Position numbers and translations under genes: made by a program
Assembly: GCA_030042915.1 (NCBI GenBank)
Contig: JASHYS010000498.1
Location: forward strand, 1 to 6,793
Reading direction: 5' to 3'
DNA: 6,793 nt
From: Acidobacteriaceae bacterium
Lineage (GTDB): Bacteria > Acidobacteriota > Terriglobia > Terriglobales > Acidobacteriaceae
Part shown: piece by piece, positions 1-6,292 of the stretch
Layout of the letters: each line of letters starts with the position of its first letter
Position numbering within the stretch: the stretch's first letter is position 1
Notes under the pieces: generated by a model
The model's database searches: none
Seen by the model: only the letters and a program-made list of their open reading frames with translations
What the model was told of the DNA's origin: nothing

Positions 1-554
1 AGATTCAGCAATTTCGTGCCCTTCAACACCGTCATTACCGGCTCCACAAAGGCCGCCTGCTCGAACGGCACGTCATCGGGAATGCGCACCACGCCGCCGT
101 TGGCAACCACAAAATCCATCACGCGGATGTACTCGGCAAAGCCGCCGCCGGAGGGTTCAAAGCCGGCCGTAGCGCCGGTTTTCTTGTAGAGCGGGCACTG
201 CGCGGGTGTTTGCTTGCGGCAGTAATAGCACTCGCCGCAGGGAACGTGATGGAAGCTCATCACGCGGTCGCCCACCGCGAACTTGGTCACGCCATCACCG
301 GCAGCGGCGACCACGCCGGCCATCTCGTGGCCGAAGATGCGCGGCGCCGAGTGCGATCCCGAGTGAATTTTCTTGAGATCGGTGCCACAAACTCCGCAGG
401 TGGCGATTTTGATAAGCAGCTCGCCCGGTCCGATGCTGGGCACCGCGACGGTTTCGACGCGCATATCGTTGATGCCCCGATAGACGGCGGCCCGCATCGT
501 TGAAGGGATTTTCGATTCGACGCGGAATCTAGGATTTGAGGTTTGAGTGGCCAT
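1..554 (-). CDS. Zinc-dependent alcohol/polyol dehydrogenase, N-terminal part (runs off left edge)
   Basis: Medium-chain dehydrogenase (MDR) expected to oxidise or reduce an alcohol/carbonyl with NAD(P)(H) in the cytoplasm. Only the N-terminal GroES-like catalytic domain (184 codons) is in the window; the Rossmann domain lies beyond position 1. Seen in the translation: a CGVCGTD motif with the likely catalytic-zinc Cys56, a GHE motif (His76, Glu77), an EPV motif (Glu171), and four structural-zinc cysteines at 106, 109, 112 and 120. The set resembles sorbitol/threonine dehydrogenase-like enzymes more than classical ethanol dehydrogenases. The start used is ATG at 554, 23 bp after the hpnG stop, but its ribosome binding site is weak. 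An in-frame ATG at 497 (residue 20, MRAAVYRG) matches where family members usually begin, although it also lacks a Shine-Dalgarno. Position suggests co-transcription with hpnA and hpnG. The substrate is unknown. Confidence 0.9.
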   Translation of the reverse strand, partial: MATQTSNPRFRVESKIPSTMRAAVYRGINDMRVETVAVPSIGPGELLIKIATCGVCGTDLKKIHSGSHSAPRIFGHEMAGVVAAAGDGVTKFAVGDRVMSFHHVPCGECYYCRKQTPAQCPLYKKTGATAGFEPSGGGFAEYIRVMDFVVANGGVVRIPDDVPFEQAAFVEPVMTVLKGTKLLN

Positions 555-577
555 TTCGCTCTGTGCTGTGACCTCGT

Positions 578-1297
578 TCACCGGGAGATTTGCCCATCGA
601 GAAAATCACGCAGTGACTCCGCGATGCTTTGGGAAGCCTTTTTACTATTTTCACTCAAACGCAGCAGCGCGGGCCAGTACCAGGGCCGCAAAAGCGTGTA
701 AAGAATCAAGTTAGCGAACAGGATTTGGCCGTTTGGGGCCAGAAAGCGATTGAAATCGGGCAGTCGGGCGTCCAGAGGGTCGCTGACGCCCTTGATGCAA
801 TAGAACGGGATGGCGCGCGCCTCGGCCATGCGGGCCACGGCCGCGGCCTCCATATCGACGAGGGCGGCGGGGTAGGCAGAGGCCAAGCGGTGCTTTTCGG
901 CCAAATCGGCAACGCGCGGGCTGGTGACAAGCCAATCCTTGCCGGCGCCCGCTTCGCAGGCGAAGTGCTCGCCCGTGCGCAGGTCGATCACGCCTGCCAT
1001 GTTGTGCGCGGCGCCGGCGGCGATGCCGTCACGCAAGGCTCCGGCCCAGCCCAGAGAAAAGACCAGGTCGATGGGTCCGCCTTCTTCAATGGCGGCGAAG
1101 GCGCGCGTGGCTGCGGACTGACCGGCGCCGGCGCAAGCGGCGATCCACTCTTCCTCCTCGGTGCGGCGCGCCCAAAAGTGGATGCCGTTGCGCGTCGAGT
1201 GCGGCCAGCCCTCCACCAGCGGTCTGAGCTCGCCGGGAAACGCGGCAATGAGGGCGACGCGCGTCATTCGAATCCGATCCTCCGCCTGGTTAGCCAT
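578..1297 (-). CDS. hpnG: HpnG-like hopanoid-associated phosphorylase / nucleosidase
   Basis: Member of the purine nucleoside phosphorylase / MTA-SAH nucleosidase superfamily, about 239 residues. In hopanoid producers HpnG removes adenine from adenosylhopane on the way to ribosylhopane and bacteriohopanetetrol. Visible signatures (numbered from the GTG at 1300): first strand VALIAAFPGE near residues 15-24, a GWAGAL loop at 84-89, the superfamily VDMEAAAVA segment at 148-156 with Glu151 contacting ribose, and GVSDP at 171-175 with Asp174, the usual purine-binding/acid residue. A tail of about 30 residues after RPWYWP is extra to the catalytic fold. Start choice: GTG at 1300 and ATG at 1297 are adjacent, with GAGGG six bases upstream of the GTG/ATG pair. 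ATG at 1267 has GGAGG 11 bases upstream and would start closer to the first strand, as in most relatives. Being next to hpnA strongly favours HpnG over a housekeeping MTA/SAH nucleosidase. Confidence 0.85.
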   Translation of the reverse strand: MANQAEDRIRMTRVALIAAFPGELRPLVEGWPHSTRNGIHFWARRTEEEEWIAACAGAGQSAATRAFAAIEEGGPIDLVFSLGWAGALRDGIAAGAAHNMAGVIDLRTGEHFACEAGAGKDWLVTSPRVADLAEKHRLASAYPAALVDMEAAAVARMAEARAIPFYCIKGVSDPLDARLPDFNRFLAPNGQILFANLILYTLLRPWYWPALLRLSENSKKASQSIAESLRDFLDGQISR

Positions 1298-1299
1298 CA

Positions 1300-1314
1300 C
1301 GAACCCTCGGTTCG
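1300..1314 (-). promoter_or_regulatory. Small hairpin enclosing the putative hpnG ribosome binding site
   Basis: On the minus strand CGAACC-GAG-GGTTCG forms a perfect 6-bp stem with a 3-nt loop. It contains the GAGGG Shine-Dalgarno and abuts the GTG/ATG start pair at 1300/1297. If folded it would partly hide the site, and could lower initiation there or favour the downstream ATG at 1267. The structure is seen in sequence; regulation is only inferred, and a stem this short can arise by chance. Confidence 0.3.
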
Positions 1315-1369
1315 GCGGCGTCCCACTCAGCTTTTCTACTCCCTGGTGGCTACTGGCTATTCCCTGCCT

Positions 1370-2359
1370 TTATGGCGCGTAGCCATTCAAACGGAACCAG
1401 TCGATGGCTGCGCGCATGGCCGGATACACGGGAAGAATGCGGAAGCCAAGTTCCTGTTGCGCGCGAGCGCTCGACGCAAACATTTTTTTGCGGCCCATGC
1501 GCACTTCTTCAAGCGTGGCGCGCGGCTCGCGGCCCCGGATGCGGCCTGTGACCCATTCCTCGAAGAACGCGTAGGTAGCGGCCACGCCAAAGGGGATCTT
1601 CACCGTCGGCGATGGAATGCCGGTGATGGCCGACATCTTGTCCAGGATCTGCTTGAGGGTGAGGTTTTCGCCGCCCAGAATGTAGCGGCGGCCGGGCTTG
1701 CCCTTGGTGAGCGCCAGCACGTGCGCGCGGGCCACTTCGTCAACGTCGACGAGATTCAATCCCGTATCGACATAAGCCGGAAACTTGCGGTTCAGGAAGT
1801 CCACGAAGATGCGGCCCGTGGGCGTCGGCTTGCGGTCGTTGGGGCCGATGGGAGTGGTGGGATTCAAGATCACCACCTGCTGTCCTTGGGCTGCTGCCTG
1901 CAATGCCTCCTGCTCGGCGAGGTACTTGGAGCGCTTGTAGTGGCCCACCATATCGCCGATTGAGACCGGAGTGTCTTCGTTGATCACCATGCCATCGGTG
2001 CGGAAGTGCATGGTGGCGACGCTCGAGGTGTAGACGAAACGCTTGACGCGGGCTTCGCGAGCCAGGCGAAGCAGAGCGCGCGTGCCGTCGACGTTGGCGC
2101 GGTACATGGCGGCCGGATCCGGGATCCAGAGTCGATAATCGGCGGCAACATGCACAACCGCATCGCAACCCTCGAGCGCGGAGCGGAGTGATTCGGGATC
2201 GAGCAGCTCGCCAACCACCAGATCGCCCTCGATGCCCTTCAGGTTGGCAAGATTGCTCGATTTGCGCACCAGTATGCGCAGATCGGCCTTTTCGGCGGCC
2301 AAAGCTTTCGCCACATGATGGCCTACGAAGCCCGTCGCGCCAGTCAGGAAGATTTTCAT
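1370..2359 (-). CDS. hpnA: HpnA, hopanoid-associated sugar epimerase (extended SDR)
   Basis: NAD(P)-dependent extended short-chain dehydrogenase/reductase of 329 residues, the usual length for the hopanoid-associated epimerase family. The family is encoded in hopanoid clusters and predicted to act on a sugar or sugar-like side chain; its exact reaction is not settled. Visible: Rossmann TGATGFVG at residues 6-13, VVHVAA near 68-73, YTSSVA at 110-115 carrying the catalytic Ser/Thr, and the catalytic YxxxK pair Tyr141/Lys145. NPTTPIGPNDRKPTPTG (167-182) is characteristic of HpnA-type proteins. RYILGGENLTL (225-235) is the substrate-domain segment common to dihydroflavonol-reductase-like SDRs. 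The ATG at 2359 begins directly at the first beta strand (MKIFLTGATG), so the start is secure even though no strong Shine-Dalgarno is visible. It is the first gene of the minus-strand block, with 72 bp to hpnG, and is divergent from the sensor-phosphatase genes. Confidence 0.93.
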   Translation of the reverse strand: MKIFLTGATGFVGHHVAKALAAEKADLRILVRKSSNLANLKGIEGDLVVGELLDPESLRSALEGCDAVVHVAADYRLWIPDPAAMYRANVDGTRALLRLAREARVKRFVYTSSVATMHFRTDGMVINEDTPVSIGDMVGHYKRSKYLAEQEALQAAAQGQQVVILNPTTPIGPNDRKPTPTGRIFVDFLNRKFPAYVDTGLNLVDVDEVARAHVLALTKGKPGRRYILGGENLTLKQILDKMSAITGIPSPTVKIPFGVAATYAFFEEWVTGRIRGREPRATLEEVRMGRKKMFASSARAQQELGFRILPVYPAMRAAIDWFRLNGYAP

Positions 2360-2452
2360 GCCAATCGCGCGAATTTAATTCTAAATGCGTTCCAGGGGGT
2401 TCTGGCTGTAAGTTATTGAGTAATGCCCTCTTCCCTCCTGCCGAGGTCCCGG
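2360..2452. promoter_or_regulatory. Divergent intergenic region with AT-rich palindrome
   Basis: This 93 bp spacer separates the start of hpnA (minus) from the first sensor phosphatase (plus) and should hold promoters for both blocks. It contains an AT-rich island at 2371-2386 in otherwise GC-rich DNA. Within it is an 11-nt perfect palindrome, GAATTTAATTC (2371-2381), a possible operator half or AT-rich promoter element. A TAGAAT hexamer reads on the minus strand at 2383-2378 and could be a -10 box for hpnA, but no convincing -35 lies at 16-18 bp. No clear sigma-70 promoter was found on the plus strand. Promoter placement is inference. Confidence 0.35.
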
Positions 2453-2455
2453 ATG
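2441..2455 (+). promoter_or_regulatory. Ribosome binding site deciding the start of the first sensor phosphatase
   Basis: GAGG at 2443-2446 sits seven bases before ATG 2453. An upstream in-frame ATG at 2423 lacks any Shine-Dalgarno. The block 2441-2458 (CCGAGGTCCCGGATGCGT) shares its first seven and last six bases with the start sites of the next two genes (CCGAGGTGGTTCATGCGT at 4347 and 6271), which supports 2453 as the true start. Confidence 0.65.
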
Positions 2456-4366
2456 CGTCCTGCTGGCCTGATCCCGCTGCTTGCACTCGCCGGTGCGCCT
2501 ATCCTATGCGCTCAAGCTGCTGGGCCAGACGTGCTTGCCGCGCAGGCGGTGATCACCATCCCGCCGCAGCAGTGCGTGTGGCACGCGGGAGACGATCCGG
2601 CGTGGGCCGCGCCCAATCTGGACGAGAGCGGCTGGCAGCCTTACGTAGAGTGGAAAGTCGACGCAAGCCAAACCTACATGTGGGTCCGCTGCCAAATGAG
2701 TCTTGCCTCACTCCGCTCTCTCGATCATCCCGCGCTCCAGGTGCACCTCGACGCGGCCTCGCAGGTGTTCGTCGATGGAGCGCTGGTGGGCGGCGGCGGC
2801 AATATGGCCAGTGGCGCGTACAGCGGCGACGATTTCTACGCCATCCCGCTGGCTCGGTCATCGCTGACGCCGTCCGCCGTGATCGCCCTGCGCATCATGT
2901 TTCGCGATCTTCGGCATGGGCCCGCTGAAATTCTCCTCGGCGACCAGCAATCCCTTGGCGAGCACCGCGACAGCCGCGCCCTGGCCGGCGCTGTTAAATA
3001 CCTGCCCCTTGGCCTGTGTTTCGCGCTCATCGGTGTCGCCGGCTTCATGCTCCTCGGCCTCTACCTCACCGATCGGAGCCGTACCGATCTGCTTCTTCTC
3101 GCTTTCGTCTGCTGGTGCCTGTTCATTCTGCGCGCTTGCGAGTTCTGCTGGGCTGCGCTCGTGCCGCTGCCATCAGGGTTCTTGTGCATCGCTTACAGCC
3201 TGGGCGAGCTTGAGAGCGTGCCCCTGGTCTGGTTCTTCTTTCGCATCGCCGGCAAGCGCGTTCCGTGGCTTTACCTTATCGCCGTCGCCCTCACGTTGGG
3301 CTTTTTCATCGACCTGTTCGGCACCGCCGTCCTGCCGGCCGGTCTCAGCCTGCGCCTCGATGCACTCTACAATAGCTGGATAAACGTCTTCTTTGTTGCA
3401 TCTTTGCTCACAGTAACGGCCCCAGTGGCCGCTTTCTGGCCCTGGAATCGTGTCGCGCGCAATCTGCGCGCCGTGGCCGGTTTCTGTCTGCTCTGGGCAA
3501 TCGCAGACGGCTGCTGGTACACGATTCACATTGTTTCCGCACTAAAGGGGATTATTTTTGTCACGGTGAATTTGGCTGTGTTCGCGCTTTTTTTCCGAGC
3601 CACGATCACCCTGTGCTGTGTCCTCGCGCTGGTCACCATTCTCTTCCGCGAACAGCGCAAGATTGCCGCCGACCGCGCCCTGCTGGCCGGCGAAATGGAC
3701 GCTGCGCGCGAGATTCAGCGCTACCTCATCCCTGAGAAACTGCCGCCTACGCCCGGATTAACCATCCACAGCGTCTACCATCCATCGCGCGAGGTGGGCG
3801 GGGATTTCTTCCAGGTTCTCCCTGACACGCGCGATGGCAGCACGCTGATCGTGGTGGGAGACGTAGCGGGAAAGGGACTGAAGGCCGGCATGCTGGCCGC
3901 GCTGATCGTGGGCGCCATTCGCACCGCATTCCAATTCACTTCGGAGCCCGGCAGGATCCTGGCCCTGCTGAACGAGCGGCTCCAAGGCCGCGGGCTTGTC
4001 ACCTGCCTTGCCATGCGCATCGATCGCGATGGCAACGCCGAACTGGCCAATGCCGGCCAGTTGCCGCCGTACGTTAACGGCAACGAGATTGCGCTGGAAG
4101 GCTCTTTGCCGCTGGGCGCGCTGCCGGCGCTCTCGTTCTCTACCGCGCGGCTCAAGCTCGGTAAAGGCGAGTCCATGCTGTTTGTCTCCGACGGCGTAGT
4201 CGAAGCGCGCAACGCGCAGCGGGAGCTGTTTGGATTCGAGCGGGCCGCGAAACTCAGCACCGAACCCGCAGAAAAAGTTGCGGAGGCCGCGCAGGCCTTC
4301 GGGCAGGAGGATGATATTACCGTGCTCACGCTTAGCCTTGCTCCAGCCGAGGTGGTTCATGCGTAG
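2453..4366 (+). CDS. Membrane sensor with GH2/DISM-like ectodomain, 7TM and SpoIIE (PP2C) phosphatase, paralogue 1
   Basis: A 637-residue integral membrane Ser/Thr phosphatase. Order: hydrophobic signal/anchor (1-24); beta-rich ectodomain (about 33-175) opening with VITIPPQQCVW and a WAAPNLDESGWQPY segment like the sugar-binding domains of GH2 enzymes and 7TMR-DISM receptors; about seven hydrophobic segments (about 182-397); helical linker with LLAGEMDAAREIQRYLIP; SpoIIE/RsbU-type PP2C domain (about 430-637). Metal-binding acids are present: GGD Asp451, VGD Asp470, SDG Asp580 and the EDDIT pair 620/621. Such RsbU-like enzymes normally dephosphorylate a STAS anti-anti-sigma factor to release a sigma factor; no such partner is in the window. 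Ectodomain Cys41 and Cys80 have counterparts in paralogue 2. ATG 2453 was chosen over 2423 (647 residues) for its ribosome binding site. The 3' end overlaps the next gene by 8 nt. Its last 58 codons are almost identical to those of paralogue 2, although the rest has diverged. The sensed ligand is unknown. Confidence 0.9.
   Translation: MRPAGLIPLLALAGAPILCAQAAGPDVLAAQAVITIPPQQCVWHAGDDPAWAAPNLDESGWQPYVEWKVDASQTYMWVRCQMSLASLRSLDHPALQVHLDAASQVFVDGALVGGGGNMASGAYSGDDFYAIPLARSSLTPSAVIALRIMFRDLRHGPAEILLGDQQSLGEHRDSRALAGAVKYLPLGLCFALIGVAGFMLLGLYLTDRSRTDLLLLAFVCWCLFILRACEFCWAALVPLPSGFLCIAYSLGELESVPLVWFFFRIAGKRVPWLYLIAVALTLGFFIDLFGTAVLPAGLSLRLDALYNSWINVFFVASLLTVTAPVAAFWPWNRVARNLRAVAGFCLLWAIADGCWYTIHIVSALKGIIFVTVNLAVFALFFRATITLCCVLALVTILFREQRKIAADRALLAGEMDAAREIQRYLIPEKLPPTPGLTIHSVYHPSREVGGDFFQVLPDTRDGSTLIVVGDVAGKGLKAGMLAALIVGAIRTAFQFTSEPGRILALLNERLQGRGLVTCLAMRIDRDGNAELANAGQLPPYVNGNEIALEGSLPLGALPALSFSTARLKLGKGESMLFVSDGVVEARNAQRELFGFERAAKLSTEPAEKVAEAAQAFGQEDDITVLTLSLAPAEVVHA
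2552..2653 (+). repeat. Direct repeat A, copy 1 (ectodomain start)
   Basis: These 102 bp match 4428-4529 with 9 mismatches by hand alignment (about 91%), including 30 perfect bases at the 5' end (2552-2581). The repeat encodes the first 34 or so ectodomain residues, ITIPPQQCVW through the second conserved Trp. Flanking DNA, both signal peptide and later ectodomain, is much less similar. Confidence 0.85.
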
Positions 4367-4368
4367 AG
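4190..4368 (+). repeat. Direct repeat B, copy 1 (phosphatase C-terminus plus gene junction)
   Basis: These 179 bp match 6114-6292 at a constant offset of 1924 with 7 mismatches (about 96%), including 84 perfect bases at 4285-4368. The repeat begins at the SDG aspartate codon. It runs through the stop codon and the next gene's start, and ends two bases after the stop. Only one of the mismatches is synonymous over 58 codons, so the copies look recently homogenised. Confidence 0.93.
4347..4366 (+). promoter_or_regulatory. Overlapping stop/start junction with internal Shine-Dalgarno (gene 1 to gene 2)
   Basis: CCGAGGTGGTTCATGCGTAG carries GAGG seven... bases spaced as follows: GAGG at 4349-4352, six bases, then ATG at 4359-4361. 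The stop codon of the upstream gene (TAG, 4364-4366) lies inside the new gene, giving an 8-nt overlap. This is a typical arrangement for translational coupling. The Shine-Dalgarno is encoded by the last residues (AEVVHA) of the upstream protein. Confidence 0.75.
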
Positions 4369-6290
4369 CGCTCGCCACGCTGGCTCCGCTGCTCATTCTG
4401 GCGGCGAAGCTCGCCGCACAATCCGTCATCACCATCCCGCCGCAGCAGTGCGTGTGGCGGGCCGGAGACGATCCGGCGTGGGCCGCACCCAATCTGGACG
4501 AGAGCGCCTGGCAGCCATACACGGAGTGGCAGCCGCGCCCGCACAAATCACAACTGTGGGTGCGATGCCATGCGGACCTTGCCCCGCTCCGGAATGATGC
4601 CCAGCCGGCTGTGCAGGTGAGCACATTCGCCGCCTATCAGCTCTACCTGAACGGTCAATTCCTTGGCGCGGCCGGGAACCTGCGTAGCGGAAACTTCAGC
4701 ATGAATTCCATCCGCTCCTATGCAATCCCTTCGCTTCCTGTCCCCTCGGGCCCATCCATTCTCGCGCTGCGCATCACGCGCCGCGACCCGCTCAGTCACA
4801 GCCAACTCATCATGAGCTTATCCGGGTCGAAAATGGAAATCCGCGCCGGCGATGAGGTTCTGCTCGATGGGTTGCGCTCTCACGCGGTCCTTGCCGGCTC
4901 GGCGCGTTTCGAGGAATCGGCGCTTTGCTACCTCGTCATCAGCGTCATCACCGTCCTGCTCTTCGGGCTCTACCTTTCCGATCGCAGCCGCCGTGAGCTT
5001 CTGCTCCTCTGCGCCACCTGCCTGGGCGTAGCCACCCTGCGCCTGAGTGAGTTCTGCGTCGCGTCGCTGTTAAATTATCCCCTCGAAGTTTCTCTCGCCA
5101 TCATCCTTGTGGCCAACATCGTTCTTACTCTTGCCCAGGTTCCTTTCGCCTATGCTCTGGCAGGCCGCCGCGTCCCTTGGATTGTTCGCATTCTGCTCGC
5201 GGTCACCGCGCTGGATTATGCTCCCGGCCTCCTGGGCCTTTTGTCCTTCGCCCACCAGCCCTCATGGATTGGCTGGGTGGATGAAATCTTCTTTCGCCAG
5301 CCGGGGATTGCCCTGCACATGGTTCTCTGCATCGCGCAGTTCCTTGCCTTCTGGCCATTCAAGGGGCTGGCGCCACGCATGCGCCCGCTCGCGATCCTGA
5401 ACATCCTGTGGGCCGGAGCAGATTTTGTCTGGTTTGCCTTGGAAGCTACGGCCACGCCCATCCCGGGCGTGCCGAATCTCTTTGTCCATTGGGGCATCAC
5501 GCTGCTCGAAGTGCGCGCTATTCTTATCGCCGCGGTTCTGGCCGCGCTGCTCGGCCTGCTTTTCCGCGACCACCGGCAGGTAACCCAGGAACGCGCGATG
5601 CTGGCCGGCGAAATGCAGGCCGCCAGCGAAATTCAGCGCATGCTGGCCCCGGCCCGGCTTGATGCCGCGCGGGGCCTGAAGATCGATGTGGCGTTCCGGC
5701 CCATGCGCGACGTGGGCGGGGACTTTTATCAATGCCGCGTGCTCGCCGATGGGCGGCAACGGTTGCTGATAGGCGACGTGAGTGGCAAGGGCACGGCCGC
5801 TGCCATGGCCGCAACATTGCTGCTCGGAGCTGCGGCCGCGCGCGATTCCGATTCGCCGGCCGCCCTGCTCGCCCATCTGAATCGCGTACTCGCCGAGAAC
5901 CGGCTGGGCGGCTTTGCCACATGCCTGTGCGCTGACGTCTCGACCAACGGCGAAGTAACCATCGCCAATGCCGGCCACCTGGCTCCTTATTGCAAAGGCA
6001 ACGAGGTCCCAATTCCATCGGGTCTGCCCGTTGGAGTGAGCCCACCGCATGGAGATGGCTACGAGGAGCGGGTTTTTCAACTTGAGCCCGGCGAGCGGCT
6101 CACATTTCTTTCTGACGGCGTAGTCGAAGCGCGCAACGCCGAGGGCGAGCTGTTTGGATTCGAGCGGGCCGCGAAACTCAGCACCGAACCCGCAGAAGAA
6201 GTTGCGCGGGCCGCGCAGGCCTTCGGGCAGGAGGATGATATTACCGTGCTCACGCTTAGCCTTGCTCCAGCCGAGGTGGTTCATGCGTAG
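4359..6290 (+). CDS. Membrane sensor with GH2/DISM-like ectodomain, 7TM and SpoIIE (PP2C) phosphatase, paralogue 2
   Basis: A 643-residue paralogue of the preceding gene with the same order: signal peptide (MRRALATLAPLLILAAKLAAQS, likely cut near LAA-QS); ectodomain (about 23-180) containing WAAPNLDESAWQPY and YQLYLNGQFLG, the latter like the NG-x-x-(V/L)G strand of GH2 sugar-binding domains; about seven membrane segments (about 188-402); helical linker LLAGEMQAASEIQRMLAP; SpoIIE-type PP2C domain. Metal ligands are intact: GGD Asp455, IGD Asp473, SDG Asp586 and the DD pair 626/627. Ectodomain Cys31 and Cys70 align with Cys41/Cys80 of paralogue 1. An open frame extends upstream to 4230 inside the previous gene, but ATG 4359 has the Shine-Dalgarno and begins the signal peptide. 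By family logic it acts at the inner membrane on a phosphorylated STAS partner. It is probably translationally coupled to both neighbours through identical overlapping junctions. Ligand and partner are unknown. Confidence 0.9.
   Translation: MRRALATLAPLLILAAKLAAQSVITIPPQQCVWRAGDDPAWAAPNLDESAWQPYTEWQPRPHKSQLWVRCHADLAPLRNDAQPAVQVSTFAAYQLYLNGQFLGAAGNLRSGNFSMNSIRSYAIPSLPVPSGPSILALRITRRDPLSHSQLIMSLSGSKMEIRAGDEVLLDGLRSHAVLAGSARFEESALCYLVISVITVLLFGLYLSDRSRRELLLLCATCLGVATLRLSEFCVASLLNYPLEVSLAIILVANIVLTLAQVPFAYALAGRRVPWIVRILLAVTALDYAPGLLGLLSFAHQPSWIGWVDEIFFRQPGIALHMVLCIAQFLAFWPFKGLAPRMRPLAILNILWAGADFVWFALEATATPIPGVPNLFVHWGITLLEVRAILIAAVLAALLGLLFRDHRQVTQERAMLAGEMQAASEIQRMLAPARLDAARGLKIDVAFRPMRDVGGDFYQCRVLADGRQRLLIGDVSGKGTAAAMAATLLLGAAAARDSDSPAALLAHLNRVLAENRLGGFATCLCADVSTNGEVTIANAGHLAPYCKGNEVPIPSGLPVGVSPPHGDGYEERVFQLEPGERLTFLSDGVVEARNAEGELFGFERAAKLSTEPAEEVARAAQAFGQEDDITVLTLSLAPAEVVHA
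4428..4529 (+). repeat. Direct repeat A, copy 2 (ectodomain start)
   Basis: Second copy of the 102 bp repeat at 2552-2653 (offset 1876). The nine mismatches include three silent ones, so it is somewhat more diverged than repeat B. It encodes the Cys- and Trp-containing opening of the paralogue 2 ectodomain. Confidence 0.85.
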
Positions 6291-6292
6291 AG
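6114..6292 (+). repeat. Direct repeat B, copy 2 (phosphatase C-terminus plus gene junction)
   Basis: Second copy of 4190-4368. Identity stops at 6293, just inside codon 4 of the third gene, and begins at the SDG codon of paralogue 2. The DNA immediately upstream (6060-6113) is clearly different from 4136-4189. Confidence 0.93.
6271..6290 (+). promoter_or_regulatory. Overlapping stop/start junction with internal Shine-Dalgarno (gene 2 to gene 3)
   Basis: Base-for-base the same as the junction at 4347-4366: GAGG at 6273-6276, ATG at 6283-6285 and TAG at 6288-6290, with an 8-nt overlap. It predicts coupled translation of the third gene. Confidence 0.75.

Noticed and set aside
1347..1359. Short direct repeat TGGCTA-C-TGGCTA in the hpnA-hpnG gap
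   Set aside because: Only two six-base units. It is too short to distinguish from chance or to call an element without a genome-wide search.
629..1963. Long plus-strand open frame (444 codons) across hpnG and hpnA
   Set aside because: It is antisense to two well-recognised genes, spans their boundary, and its translation is low-complexity Arg/Gly/Ala-rich with no domain. It is a GC-driven shadow.
2391..2404. Inverted repeat CCAG-GGGGTT-CTGG as a terminator or operator
   Set aside because: A four-base stem with no T-run, lying in a divergent promoter region where a terminator is not expected.
2453..2524. Possible lipoprotein signal (PILCAQ) in paralogue 1
   Set aside because: The residues before the cysteine (Pro-Ile-Leu) do not fit the lipobox, which needs a small residue at -1.
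4230..4358. 43-residue N-terminal extension of paralogue 2
   Set aside because: It lies wholly within the 3' end of the previous gene in another frame, is basic and non-conserved, and would bury the signal peptide. ATG 4359 has the ribosome binding site.
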